Under the pieces are notes generated by a model. It had not been told where the DNA came from and made no database searches. It saw only the letters and a list, made by a program, of their open reading frames with translations. From NCBI GenBank assembly GCA_003439945.1, contig QVRM01002173.1, positions 180,001 through 244,000 on the forward strand: a stretch of DNA of 64,000 nt, read 5' to 3'. Below are positions 1-13,210 of this stretch, one piece after another (position 1 is the first letter of the stretch; every line of letters starts with the position of its first letter). Source of the DNA: Dermanyssus gallinae. Its lineage: Eukaryota > Arthropoda > Arachnida > Mesostigmata > Dermanyssidae. The position numbers and the translations under genes were made by a program.

Positions 1-1271
1 AACAACATATACAACAATATATCAACACAATCAACAAACAACAAAGACAATAACAACAACAAAAACAGCAACAACAACAACAACAACAACAACAGTAAAA
101 ACTACAGCAACAGCACCAACAAGAGAAACTACAACAATAGCGGTCAGTAGCTTCAACTAGAACTGCTACTAACTAAGTAGTTGCTACTACTACAGGAACT
201 ACACAGCTGCGTAAAAGCCTTCAACCTGCCTCAGTCCGCCTACCGCAACAGAGAATCGTATATCTGAGGTCTGATGAACACAAGTTGTATCATTAACCAA
301 CGGTCGCCATCATGCCTATGGCTAATAATATGAACACCCGTCGTCGTCGGCATCATCATCATAATCATCATCAGTAGTAGCATCATCACTAAAACATCCA
401 AATATATCATCATTCGTCATGATTACAATCGATGATAGCCTAACAAATCATAAAGTCGCCCTTGAACCAAAACGAACCCCCAATAACGGCGTCATACCGT
501 CAGCGCTGCCGATGACAATAATAACGGTAACAATAATAATAATCATAATAATGCTAATAATAATAATGACGACAATAACAGTCATAATAACACCGATGCC
601 GCGAACAAAAACAGAAGCAAAAAATAATACTAACAAATACAACAAACATAGGCTTTGGCCGGAATAACAACAACTATAACAACAACCACAACACCAACAA
701 CAGCAACTACCCTTGCAAAGTCTAGTATTAGTACAGTTAGATTCTTAGCAACAATAACAACCACAACAACAACAACAACCGACTGCTCTTAGTGCAGTAA
801 GATTCTTAAAAGTGGTATAACCACAACAACAGCAACAACAACAACAGCGGCAGCAGTAACACACCGACAAATACTATTGCTAGGACTGCTATAAGTGCGA
901 TTAGATTCTCAGCAGTAGTAACCACAAAAACAACAACAAAACATTCATTCTAACCGTACGGCTATCCATACAATCAATAGGTTTGCCTATCAAAGGTCAT
1001 TTTAATAAATGATACAATACATAGGTGAACAAACCGCTGTCGATTACACAATTAGAGCACTGTTGCTCGATGTTCTTGACACTACACTACGTTAAGGTGT
1101 TTTTAGGTAAAAGGAAAAATGCCTTAACATACACGCACACCCGGCACGGGTTGTATGAAACTCGATGCAAAGATGTCGTTGGCATATTAATAATTATAAT
1201 ATTAATTGTACCCATTGGAAACATCTCATCTAAAGGCTTCATAAAAGGCGACGCGCCGTGGTCCCACTTCT

Positions 1272-1273
<2 letters not shown>

Positions 1274-1310
<37 letters not shown>
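1274..1310. repeat. (AT)n microsatellite at SINE 3' end
   Basis: An uninterrupted AT run directly follows, on the minus strand, the A-run that ends the SINE at 1311-1453. Confidence 0.95.
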
Positions 1311-1319
<9 letters not shown>

Positions 1320-1451
1320 TTTTAACTTCTTCCTTAACTCCGGCTTTGCCTTGCCTCAATTGGGAACCATGATAAGCAATTTAAGAGTGACCGGTCCGGG
1401 TCTCGAACCCGGGCCTCCCAAATGCAAGGCAAAGGCTTCGCCACTAAGTCA

Positions 1452-1453
<2 letters not shown>
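1311..1453 (-). mobile_element. tRNA-derived SINE with A-run and TA tail
   Basis: Read on the minus strand, this begins with a tRNA-like head. It has an A-box-like sequence (TTAGTGGCGAAG, 1436-1447) and a perfect B-box (GGTTCGAGACC, 1399-1409) inside a paired T arm (CCGGG/CCCGG). A short non-tRNA body follows to 1324 and then an A-run (1311-1323) that runs into (TA)n. This is the layout of a tRNA-derived SINE transcribed by RNA polymerase III. The element has (TA)n on both sides, so its target duplication cannot be resolved. The lack of a proper acceptor stem argues against a functional tRNA. Confidence 0.75.

Positions 1454-1511
<58 letters not shown>
1454..1511. repeat. (TA)n microsatellite
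   Basis: About 29 uninterrupted TA dinucleotides abut the tRNA-like head of the SINE. Confidence 0.97.
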
Positions 1512-1515
<4 letters not shown>

Positions 1516-2457
1516 TAGGCCCCAGTTCTGTCTGTCCGTTCGGTGATTATGATGATGACTGTGGCCAAGTGTCTAATAATGATCCTGCTGGTCCAGCGCG
1601 TCCATCGTTCAAGAGTGCCTGCTCTCCATGTGCCTGCCTGTGTCAGGGAGTTCGCCCCGAGTTCAAACAGAACCAGCGCGTCAACCGTGGCTCGTCAGTG
1701 CCGGTGAACGCCGGTGCACATTTCGAGCGTATGTTTGACGTCGATGATGCTTTTCTGTTCTTCTTGTTCTTCTTCCCCTGAGTCTCAATCACAAATAATG
1801 CATACTCTGGTGACAGATTGATACCGCTACTGCTGTACTTTCCTTACTACGACTACTACTACTACTATCTTTACTCCGATTTATTTCAAGCTGGAAAACT
1901 AACAGCGCTCCTTTAGATACTCAATCGAAAGCTGGTTGGTTGCAATCGCAGCTTGCCTGGGTTGCCAGGCAAGCTGCGTCTATTACGAACGACGCTACGG
2001 AAATCACCCAAGTGCACTAGCACATATGTCTACAAACGTATGTATGTATGTATGTACGTGTGTTTGTTTGTATGTATAAAATTGCAGACTAAACAGACCT
2101 TTACCCATGTTTCTGGTATTCCGATAGCGTTTGTTCTAATCCTGTTTTGCTGCTGCTGCTGCTGCTGTTACCGTAGTTATTTACTGCGAGCACGTCGTTA
2201 TTTGTCGTGGTCGCATCATCGGAGTATAATTAGTAGTAGTAGTAGTTGTTGTATATGAATTGAAACAGGAAGTAGGAGAAGCCGGAAAGAATATACCGCC
2301 CCATGTATACATAATTACGCGCACAGATGTATACGCAGAGACGCGATGCACTCTACGTATACTTGAGGGGGGCAATGCTCGGAGCCACGCGTCTCTCTCG
2401 TGGTCTCCTCCATAAATAAATATATATAAATACATTTTTTATTGGAGAAAAAGAGGA

Positions 2458-2462
<5 letters not shown>

Positions 2463-2532
<70 letters not shown>
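2463..2532. repeat. (TA)n microsatellite
   Basis: About 35 perfect TA repeats in unique-looking sequence. No element border is visible on either side. Confidence 0.97.
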
Positions 2533-2535
<3 letters not shown>

Positions 2536-3720
2536 CCTAATTTCCAATGGAAACGTTGTCTACATTTTATTTTATTAGCCCTACGACAGTGCTAATGATA
2601 ATCATAATAAATTAACATTATAAGCAAATTGATTATACTGGCCTTTGAGTGGTGTCAGTACACTGAGACCTCGAAACGCATATTAATGCGCAGATGATTC
2701 ATTGAATATGGTAAATATTATTGATGAATCGCGGTGTACAAATGAACACTGACGGCATTTGTATGCATTTTGGTAACTTTGGTAACGCTTGTTTGAAATG
2801 TAGAAATTGAAAATAATAACAAATAAAAAAAACGTACATGTGCATTCGAACTTCGATGATACGTACGTCTATAACGACTTTTGTACTATGTACTTTACGA
2901 AGTGCTTACACCTGTAAATAATACGCAAATTGATGGTGTATCCATTTGTTGTTACATACCTTGGTGCCGTGCTCACTCCTAGCTGAGTGGTGGCGTAGTC
3001 CGAGTTCTCACATAGAAGAACAAGAAGAAAAAGACAACGTTTCCGTCAACAACACCGACCAGAAACGTGTGATCATTGCTGTGATCGCTGTGTGGTGAAA
3101 GTATCCCGTCGTCGTTGTCGCTGGAATTGTTTTGTTGTTGTTGTTGTGTTTAATGTTGTTGTTTGTTGTTGCTGCTGCCGCTGCTGTTGTTGTTGTGGCT
3201 GTTGCTATTGTGATTTTCGTCGTTGTCGTCGTCCTCGTAGGAGAACCGACTCGTTGTCGACACTACACACACACACACACACACACTTACAATAATAGAT
3301 CACGGACGGACCTTCGTTCACCTCATCGACTTCACAACTTCACAGGTACATAGGCAGACGGCCACACAGACAGGCAGACAGACGGACAGGTGGTGCGCAT
3401 TAGACGAGCGAGTCGGTCGGGTGGTTGGGCAAACTGAATACGACGAAACTTCACTTCATGAAGGCAGTAACCAGTCGAAAGGTCGAAAACGATGAGGTTG
3501 TCGTCGTGTCGTCGTCGTCGTCGTCGAAGAGAGCACGTCTAGTACGTAGTTTTAGCAGCCTTCATCTAGCACCAATACCTCAGCAGAGACGTACGACGCC
3601 CGACGAGCAATGAGCTGAAAACGAGCTGAGCCTGATGCGCGCGCTACCTGTTTGTTGCCTGCTGCTGGTGCCGATGCTAACCAACCAGCCCAATTACGAA
3701 AGCACCAAGTAATGGCACCT

Positions 3721-3892
3721 CAAAAGCACGCAACAGACACGCTACAGATACCTCAAAGGTACGCAACAGATACCTCAAAGGTACGCTACAGATAGATACC
3801 TCAAAGGTACGCAACAGATACCTCAAAGGTACGCTACAGATACCTCAAAGGTACGCTACAGATACCTCAAAGGTACGCAACAGATACCTCAC
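3721..3892. repeat. 22-bp minisatellite
   Basis: About seven head-to-tail copies of a unit that starts GATACCTCAAAGGTACGC and ends AACA or TACA. Two unit variants (GCAACA and GCTACA) alternate irregularly. One copy has an extra GATA and the flanking partial copies are degenerate. Confidence 0.92.
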
Positions 3893-6800
3893 ATAGCACA
3901 AAACACGCGGCCGCACCACGCCGCCGCTGTCGCTGCCGCTGCCGCTGCAGCAACACTACAATCACCACGGCGAGGACGACAATGCACCACGACACGGTGG
4001 AGATGCTGAAGCTGCTGTTGAAACTGCTGCTGAAACAAGTATGAGGAGGCTGTTTGCAGCCTCGATTCGAAGGCCACTCGCTGACCACTTTCTTAACTGA
4101 CCCGAAATGAAGGACTTACTGCTTGCTACTCAGTTCAGCGCGCTCTCACACACGCAGACACAGACAGAGGCCTACAGCTGCACGATACAATCGTCTTGGA
4201 TATCGTCACTTCACGTCACCTCACCTAAGCTAGCTCGCCTCACGTATCACTTCAGCTCAGCTCGGCTCGCCTTGGCTTGGCTTGACTCAGCTTACCTCAT
4301 CTCTCAATTCATTTTGCACATGTTCGTTGTCCTCTTGATCTCTTGTCGCTGCTGACTCAACCAAAACATGTCAGACAATGCGCTGCTGCTCGGTTTGATG
4401 CCGCTGTTGTTGCTATTGTTGTAACTCTTGTTGTTGTTGTTATTGTTGCAGTTCTCTTTCGTCGTCGTCGTCACTTTGTTATTGTTTGCTATTCTTCTTT
4501 GTCTATTTCGTTTTCCTCGTTGTGCTCGTTCGTCTCGTCCCGCTGCCTGTCAACGCAAAACATACATTTGATTGTTACTAATGAATGAATGAAAACATGA
4601 ATTAATGGATTAGTGAGTATCGTTATGAATATCGATTCGGTTATTGATAGGATTATCATCGCACGTATTAAGAAGGCATGCCACATGTCACCACCATTAT
4701 CACCACACTTGCAGCTCATTCACTCGCACAACAACTGTGTGAGCTATAACAACAACATCCTTCCTACACGACAACTACAACAACAACAGCAACAACAACA
4801 ACATCCACGACCAGACGACGATGGTCGACCACGGCGACACACGTCAATCACAGACAGACAAGGCACATCGATTCAAGAACAAGAGCAAGAACAATAACAA
4901 CACCAAACAACAGCAACCCAAATAACAACAACACCACCTTGAATACCAAAACACGCAGCAGAATCACGCCGTCCCCATCGTTTACGTTGACGTCACGTCT
5001 CAACACCACAAACAATTAATCAATACAACAACAACGGCTGACAGGAGAGGCGCCGGCGAGCCGCCCACACCTGCTGCTGCTGATAATAATAATAATTGTA
5101 ATAATAATAATAATAATAACAAAAAAAAAATAATAATAATAATAATGTTGTTGTTCATGCATAAGCTATGGCTGCCCTCAATGATAATGAAACACGCAGT
5201 AAGCAGGCCGTGTTTCGGTTGTTGTTGTTGCTATTGTTTATGATGCTACTGTTGTTGTTGTCGTTAAAATTGTTGTTGCTTTTGTTGTCACTGATGCTAA
5301 CAATAATGTAATTGTTGCTGTTGTTGTCGTCGTCGTCGTTGTCTTGATGATGATGATGATGATGATACTAATGACGATGTTGTTTTTGTTGGCGACGACG
5401 ACAAACAGGTGTGTTGCTGCTATTCTTGTTACTGCTGATGACGAGAGTTTAGGACGAGCGTAGTGCTATTGTTTATTGTACGTGTTGTTTTTGTTTTGTT
5501 ATTGTTCTCGTTGTTGTTGTTGTTGTAACATTGTAACTATTTTGCTGTTGCTGATGCTGCTGTTGCTCTGGCTGCTGCTGCTGCGTCGTGCCGCATGCCA
5601 ACGCTCGAAGCATGCCTGCCAGGTACCACCACCACCACCACCACCTCTCTATCAGCTGTCTAGCAGAATTGCTATCAGCTGTACGAACACACTAGCTACG
5701 GCGGCAGGCCGCAGGGCTTTTAAACTATGAACTGCAAACATACGAATACAATAGAAAAACAACAACAACAGCGGTGGCGGCAGAGACAACAACAATAACA
5801 ACAACAACAACAACAATGATGGCGACGACGACAACAACAACAACAACAACAATAGCGTGTAGCACAAGAACAGCGACGTAAAGATCCGTATAAAACGGCA
5901 GCGGTAAAAAACAAGTGTGGACAAAACGTGACGTCGTTGAACAACAAGACAGGCAGCACGTATATGGACAGATGGCGGTGATGACGGAGATGATGATGAT
6001 GATGACAACGACGATGGTGATAATGGTGTTAATAGATGATAATGTCGTTGTTGTTCGTTGTTGTTGTTGTTGTTGATGTTAATAAAGATAAGTGAGAACA
6101 TGAGTGAGCATGAAGTTGTGCGTGGGACAGCTGCTACTGCCGCCGCCGCCTTCTCCGCCACGACGATAACAAAAACAGCAACGTGTCAGCAGCTACTCGA
6201 GTAGCTAACGATGAGCTATCATCATCATCATCATCATCATCTAATAGTTAGCACAAGTAAACCAGACACAAGACTAGAGAGTCAGGCAGGCAGGCAGGCT
6301 AATAGTTAGTTAGCTGGCTGGCTGCATGGCTGGAAAAGTCGAAAAGTAGTCGAAGGTCTTTTAACAACAACAAAAAACATCAACAGGGCTGCTGCTGCAG
6401 CAGCACCATTAGAAGCTTAACCACAACGAATAACAAGAGACGCACACATGCACAAACAGATATATGTACATATATATATATATAAGCAAACAATATATAT
6501 ACAGGTAATTCTAATTTGAATTGATGAATAAATGGCAGATAACTATTAATCGAAGGCAGACCAGCCAGAACAGAGAGTGCAGTCGTCGTTGTCGTCGTCG
6601 TCGTAGTCGCACGGTCACAGCTCCTCAACTTAACTAACTAGACCAGAAATCGTGGCAATGATGATAATGATGATTATTGTTGTTGTTGTTGTTGCCGTCG
6701 TCGTTGTTGTTGTTGTTGACTGTGTTACGCAGACTGCAGCAGCAGCACAGCAGCAGCAATAGCGCGACTGGTCGTCGTGACGGCCTCGGTGGCGCCAGCC

Positions 6801-7624
6801 TGTTCTAGTAGCTGTAGTAGTAGTAGCAATAGTAGTAGTAGCTACTAGCAATAGCAAAAGCATAAGCTAGTGAGAACAACACCAACAACCATAGTAGCTA
6901 GTCTAAGTCAGGGTGCTTGTTGTTGTTGTTGCTGTTGCTGTTGTGTTGTTGGTTGTGGTGTGGTTGTGATGATTGTGAAAGCAGTCGTGGGTCTCTCCAT
7001 CACAATCACCATCACCAAGAAGACCACCGCCGCCAAGATAAGATCACTACACTACCACTCATTATACTGGTGGCACTATCATCATGCGCTCTGTTCCGCT
7101 ACGAGATGAGATACGAACAACAACAACAACATTGCTCAACCACGCGAGAATAACAAGAGCAGCAGCAACAACAACAACAACAACAGCAGCCACAATAACA
7201 ACAACAACCGCATCAACAACAACAACAAGGACAACAACTGCACTCAACAACAACAACAAGGACAACAACAACAACCGTATCAACAATAACAACTGCTGCT
7301 GTTGCTGCTGCTGGTAGTCATGTTGTAGTAGATGTTGTTGTTTTTGCTATTATTATTATTATTATTATTACAATTGTTACTATTGTATTCGTAAGAAAAA
7401 CAACCCACTTCTACACTATACGATACAATCCGTACTGTTACTACAACGACGACGACGCTTACTTTGTGATATTATGAACTAGTGGTACCACGAATAACAA
7501 TCATACCGTCACCAAGACCAAAGACCAGCCGATCGACTAAACAGCAGGCAACACAACACAACATAACATAGCCACCCCCAGAACAATCGCCGACCGACCG
7601 CCCCCAACATGCAGAACACATGAG

Positions 7625-8015
7625 GCAAGCATGACGCAGTTGTAGCACCACCAGCACCACCACCAGGATCATCTGAACAGCAAGCAACAACAACAACAAC
7701 GACAACGACAATCAACAAGCACACACAATTACAACAACAATAAAAATAATCAACAAGCACACCCACAAATACAACAACAAAAACAACAACAACAACAACA
7801 ATAGAAAGGAACCAATCAACCAATAAAGAAACGTGAAGCAAGCATGACGCAGTTGTAGTAGCAGCACCAGGATCATCCGAACAGCTGCAACAACAAGAAG
7901 AGTCAACAAGCACACACAAATACAACAACAATAATCAACAAGCACACACAATTACAACAATAACAACAACAACAACAACAACAACAACAATAACAACAAT
8001 AAGCAACCAATCAAC
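7625..8015. repeat. About 210-bp tandem duplication in CAA-rich DNA
   Basis: The phrase AAGCATGACGCAGTTGTAG occurs near 7628 and again near 7840. Each copy is followed by a CAGGATCATC block, ATCAACAAGCACACAC phrases, CAA runs and a CCAATCAAC block near the end. Two imperfect copies with a period of about 210 bp explain this stretch. Confidence 0.75.
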
Positions 8016-9298
8016 TAATAAAGCAACAAAGAGCACAACTCAATACTATTTCCAGTAGCCGTAGCAGCAGCAGCAGCGGCAGCACAGGCACAATACAATA
8101 ATACTATCTCCATTCGTCACTATTTCTACTCCATTCAGCACCATTCACAAATAACAGCATCATCACCATCACCACCAGCTACACCGTAATTCCTCCACTA
8201 CAATCACAACAACAACGACAACAACAACAAAACAATCACAACAACAAAACAATCACAACAACATTAGCAGCAGCAGCAGCAGGAACATCAAAACAAGACC
8301 ACCATGCACCCCATACACACACACGAGAGTTAACTCTACGTACTGCGTGGTAGTTATGATCGACGTTCTTCTCGTCGTCGTCGTCGTCTTTGTAGATGAT
8401 GGACAGGGTTTGTTGAGAACAAGGACAAAGTCCTTGACCATCTTCCAGATCTACCAGCAATAACAACAACAACAACAACACACCTAGCAGTACATCCTTT
8501 AGCGCTCTCTACCACCAACAGCAGCTGAAAACACGTCCCGACACGACCACGATGGGGTTTTCTTCTCTCACACGATCTCTGTCTGGATGGAAGATGATTG
8601 CTCTCCTGCTCTGCCTGGAGCTGGATGGGTGGGTGGGTAGGTAGGTAAACTCTGCGGAGAGGAAACGCTACTGGGGTCGTCTGTCTCCTATCCCGTCCCG
8701 TCCCCTTCTCGACCGATACACGACGTAACCTGTCTCTCGTCCTGCTAGCAGGACTCACTCACTCACTCACTCAGTCAGCATATCTCTCGCCTATCTGAGT
8801 TACGCTATCAGCTTAAAAACGGAATACTATGATAATAGCAAAAGAGCAATAATCACAACAACAACAGCATAGGCATCACCAGAGGAGTACGGCCACCACG
8901 ACGTTGTTCAGACCACCACACCACACCACGACGTTGTTCAGCAAGCACGAATCAACCACAACGTTAATGTTGTTGTTGTTGTTGTTGTTATTGGTGCTGT
9001 TGTTGTTGTTGTTGACGACGACGACGACGACGATGATGGCGGCAGCAGACGACGACGACGACGAAGATAAACACAAACAACCACGACCGACCGTCAGCCC
9101 GACCAATGGCAAGCATGCAGACAGACAGAGACCGCCGCGATGGGGGAGCGACAGTGGCGCCAGTATTAACAACACGACCACCACTATTTCAGCAGCAGAA
9201 GAAAGGCACTCCCCGACCCAGCTCTCTCTTACGCTCCCGACCGCTCTCTACCTTCTTCTTTGGCCTACGGCGATTGACAACGATAACAGCCGCCAACC

Positions 9299-9730
9299 AG
9301 CCAATGACCGACGACCGAACATTACAACAACAGCAGCAGCAGCAGCAGCAGGCAAAGAGCAGCAGACGACGACGACGACGACAACGACAACAAAAAACAT
9401 CCGCAACAACAACAACAATAACAACCAACCAATGACCGAACAGGCAAACAACAGCAGCAGCAGCAGACGACGACGACAACGACAACAAAAACATCCGCAA
9501 CAACAACAACAATAACAACCAGCCAATGACCGACCCAACATTACAACAACAGGCTAACAACAGCAGCAGCAGCAGCAGCAGACGACGACGACGACGACAG
9601 CAACATCATGAACAATAACATCCAGTCTATGACCGATCCAACATTACAACTGGCAAGGCAGACGACAACAACAATAACAACAACAACAACGACGAGCCAA
9701 TGACCGACCCAACATTATAACAGCAGGCAA
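9299..9730. repeat. Complex minisatellite around a CCAATGACCGA core
   Basis: The core CCAATGACCGA (or variants), usually followed by CCAACATTACAAC, recurs near 9300, 9428, 9521, 9627 and 9696. Each core is followed by CAG, CGA and CAA tracts whose lengths change from unit to unit. The period therefore varies from about 70 to 130 bp. All frames read as Q/N/R/T-rich homopolymers, so it is not treated as coding. Confidence 0.8.
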
Positions 9731-9842
9731 AGAGTAGAAGCAGACGACAACAACAACTAAAACGACGACGACAAACGACAACAACTAACAATGGCATCAA
9801 TGGGAAGAACCTGCCAACGACGCCACGGCTACGGCGGGGCAA

Positions 9843-10695
9843 TGGCGACGTTTATTTACTGAGACTTTATTACAAAGGGCAAAAACAGCCTTTCCAACAA
9901 TAATTACAAGCAAGTGTTTGCCTCCGCCATACATTGGCTCTCGTCTGCTAGAATGAAGCACCGTTAACACTTGACCTGACTGGTGTTTATGGCCCTGTAC
10001 ATTTGCGCCGTTTGTGCATTCAATTACGCAACGTATATGCAAACGACGCTTACAAGCAATTGAATTAACAAAAGTCCACAATGAACTGGTGCATGTGTCT
10101 TTCTTACAGGTAGGAAGCACAAAAGCAGGTAAGAAAGCCCGCCAAACGTACTCTCTTGAACAGTCGATTTGGAATCCTGCCCTTGCAATAGAAAGAACTT
10201 ATCACATCGACTGAATAAAGATCATCGTATTTGCAGCAAAATCCGTAGCTAGATCATTCTTCGCCCCCTGCGGGCTTGGAATCGCCGTGAGGCATATCTT
10301 CAATACACCGAGGGGCGCACATGTTGAGATATCTAAGTTTTCTCCAATAGTCTTGTGGCGGCATGCCCGCTGACACTCAGCGGCATGGCTTATAATCTAT
10401 TTTCAATCACCATCGCCTAAAAACGTTTCGATCAGTAATGGGGATCGTTTCCGCGACATCCCGGTAGATAACAACCATGCATCCTAGCGCACTTGTTGAA
10501 ATCCGCATCCAATCAGCGACGACGGAGATAGTAGTGGATATATCTAAGGAATGAAATAAATATCGGCGAGTTATATATATATATATATATTGAGTGTAAC
10601 CAACGGATATTTCAAGCAAATATGCTGTCGATTGCGTGCAGTAAGAATCAATATATTGTGACTGCAGCTAAAAACAACAAAATTTAAGCTTCTTA

Positions 10696-10727
<32 letters not shown>

Positions 10728-11241
10728 GCAGTTTCATTTTTTAAAGTTAACATGACCTTATATTATCTCAAATTGATAAAATAAATAAACAAAGTATATA
10801 GTGCATAAAAAGTTACATAAAAATAATTGTCCTAGAGTGTAGTTTGTTTTGAACTTTATTGAATTCCCCTGCCTCTCTTTCGCCTTGTGAATAGTGCTAC
10901 ATGCGAAACTTTGTCTGGGCATTGCACGCCCAGAGTACGAATGCTCCAAATTCACTCTTCACGAATTGGGTCGAACACTTGAATTTTTGAACACATAGCA
11001 TTCCCATTTCTGCCGAAAAACGTAGCAGCACAAACCTCTTTGAAAGTTCCACCACGCACTCTACATAAGTGCACACACTGGTAAAAACATGGTTTTGTGT
11101 ATCATAATTAAGCCCTCTGTGGGGACTCCAATCAATTCAATTTTACACAGCGCAGATACAGCATAGGACTTAGATGCAATATAATCCAGATGAAGATGCC
11201 ACCTCATGTTTTCCTGGAGAACGAGCCGGCACCTAGCGGTC
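9843..11241. other. Non-coding stretch with two (TA)n tracts
   Basis: No recognisable gene. (TA)n tracts lie near 10,572-10,590 and 10,697-10,727. Two AATAAA signals on the minus strand (near 9850-9880) could mark the 3' end of a minus-strand transcript, but the 107-codon frame upstream (10,120-9797) resembles nothing I know. Confidence 0.5.
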
Positions 11242-12950
11242 TTTTTTTAGAAGACTAACTAGAAAATGCAGTTGCACACACGGACACCGCAGCAGGGGAA
11301 TTCCCTGCAAGCGCGGGTCGGTCGTGTGGGACTCCAACCCACTAAAAACCAGTCATGTCTCCGTCCCCCGTCTGAGTGGGAACTGCTTGCGCATAACATC
11401 AAACAGTCAGGGGAGCGAGTCTACTATTCCTGGCGGGTGTGTTCCCCGGGAGCCTCGGGGAGGCGCGAGCGAACACAAAAGGAGGCCTTTGCCTTCTCCT
11501 GCATTATATTCTTACAAACCTGCGACACTTCGTTCCAGTGTGATGCTGATAGAATGTAAGTTCCCCCGGCCGGTTGAGCCAGCCTCCGATGTTCGCATCA
11601 GGGTGCAGAGTCTGGCGCCTGGAGCACCCTGCCCCAGGCCTCCCCACTCCTCCTGCTAGATGTCGATTGTGCGCTGACGCTCCTCGTCTTTTTTGAGGTC
11701 TGGGTTGTCCCATAGGCAGCGGCGCTCGGCTGCCTTCAGATCCCAAGGGATCGTTCCGGCAAAGACGAAGGCCGCCGCAGCGCCAGCTAGTACGCTGCGA
11801 TTACCCCGAGAGTTCCGACCCTCTGGGCCCGACGCAAGCGAGTCCTGTTTGCGGCAATTTTTATCGTGTCAGTGGGCCAGGCCGGAGCTCGGTACAGGGA
11901 AACCGACTCGGCCGCGGACACAATGAGTCGTCTTCTCACCTACCCGGACCCATATGTATTGGGCATGAGACGTCCGAAGTCATAGGCTGTTAAAAGTGTT
12001 CTTGACATCCAATAAAATCGCGGGGAACGAGTCCCGTCTTCTGGGCGGGGACTCGCGGAGGAGTTCAACCTGCGTCTGAATCCGCTTTGTGGCGCCGATG
12101 GTTGAGCGGCCCTTGCGGAGTCCGTACTGGGCGTCGGACAGCAGGTCGATCCCCTCCGCAAAGTCTCGAAGGCGTGCCTTTACGATGGACTCGAATGCTT
12201 TAGCCAGAGAGCCGAGTAGGCAGATCGGGCGGTAGGAGCCGGAGCCCTTGGGCCAACAAAGGCCTTCCATGCTGCAGAGAGTGAGCCCGTTCGGAACATT
12301 TCAGTCGCCGCGGCGGCTGTTGCTTCCGGGTATTCCGTTATTAGCAGCTTAACCGCAGAGACTGGGACATCGTCAGGACCCGGTGCCTCTCTCTCCATAA
12401 GGCGTGCCGCCGCTTCGCACACCTCTTGCAGGGTGATTTCTGGAGGATCCTGTTGTTCCGTCCCTGAGACCTCTAGGTAGGGGGCGCGGTCGAAGGGAGG
12501 ATGCCTTGGGAAGAGCACCAACATTGCCTCCTGGGTTTCTTCCAGCGTGAGGTCCGCCCCCGCACTCCCTTACCATCTTATACGGGCGGCCCAAAAATCG
12601 TCCTCCAGTTCTTCGAGAAAGGCTCTCCAGACGCGTTCCTTGCTTCTAAAGCCTTTTATACTCGGCGCCATGATGCTGTGCATCCCCCTCGGGTGCACGC
12701 CTCCGGGCGCGCGTGAAAAGGCGCCACTCCCGAGAGCACTTCTTCCTTAGGTATCCAATCTTCGCAGTTCACCAGTGCTTTGGTGTGCCGCGGCGCTTCG
12801 GATTCGTGCCACGCCCCTAGGGGCCCTGCACACAGTCTCTAAGAGCCTCTGGAGCCCTGTCATCGTAGCGAACGGGCCATCCGGTCCTATGCAGGCCCTA
12901 AAAGGCTCTCGGAATTCGGCGGTTCCCTGACGTCTCATAGGCAGATGCAG
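11242..12950 (-). mobile_element. R1-like LINE, 5'-truncated, internally deleted relic
   Basis: Same family as the long copy at 45,384-49,439, in reverse orientation. The 3' UTR (about 11,265-11,410) matches that copy and ends in an A-run (T-run 11,242-11,248 on the plus strand). Reading 5' to 3': the endonuclease/RT linker (12,938-12,747), the RT N-terminal region with APGPDDVPV and GSYRPICLLGSLAKAFE (12,524-12,180), and RT to LDVKNTFNSL (near 11,990). It then jumps to RLMPNTYG and the C-terminal domain. The intact-order copy has about 0.55 kb between these points, so RT motifs B to D, including the YADD box, are deleted. Many frameshifts and stops are present. It cannot retrotranspose. Confidence 0.88.
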
Positions 12951-13208
12951 CGTTAAAGATGGTTATTTTAAAACAGGTAAAACCGTAGCCGCTGCCATGT
13001 CCTAAGATGGCGGGGCTCTTCTACCCACCGGACAATTTACTAATTTCCACTAGCATTGACAACTAGTCCGAAAATGTTAAAAATGCTCATTATGTATATA
13101 TATTACACTTATTAGAGGCTGAATGATTGATTGGCTGAGTACTTTCAAACATTAATCATAGCAGACAATTAACAATTCAGCGAACTCTTCATAAACGAGC
13201 TACAATTA
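12951..13208. other. Non-coding spacer between LINE relic and mariner
   Basis: AT-rich DNA with no open frame of interest and no recognised repeat. Confidence 0.5.
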
Positions 13209-13210
13209 TA

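Larger units (their letters stand above)
1..9840. repeat. Microsatellite-saturated domain (CAA/TTG, CAG, CGA, ATC)
   Basis: Almost the whole stretch is made of interrupted trinucleotide runs that switch strand repeatedly: CAA-rich at 1-120, 660-930, 4740-5040, 7110-7290 and 7690-8000, and TTG-rich at 3130-3200, 5215-5340, 5510-5560 and 6920-6960. There are CAG/CTG runs at 2150-2170 and 9330-9350, CGA runs near 9015-9060, a GAT run near 5348-5368, a (CA)n near 3266-3288 and an ACTC tetranucleotide run near 8754-8773. Long open frames here translate into homopolymers in several frames at once, as expected for repeats rather than genes. I see no splice-supported coding exon. It could be intronic or untranslated DNA of a gene outside the window, but nothing shows that. 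Confidence 0.85.

Noticed and set aside
3721..3892. Possible CRISPR-like array
   Set aside because: Units are contiguous 22-bp repeats with no spacers, in a eukaryotic genome.
5652..6161. 169-codon minus-strand open frame, the longest in the first 8 kb
   Set aside because: It is a translation of CAA/TTG, GAT and CGA repeats into Leu, Ser and Asn runs. Overlapping frames on both strands are also open and equally low in complexity.
8904..9515. 203-codon plus-strand frame rich in Thr, Asn and Gln
   Set aside because: It overlaps the 9.3-9.7 kb minisatellite and consists of homopolymer runs. Frames on the other strand are similarly open.
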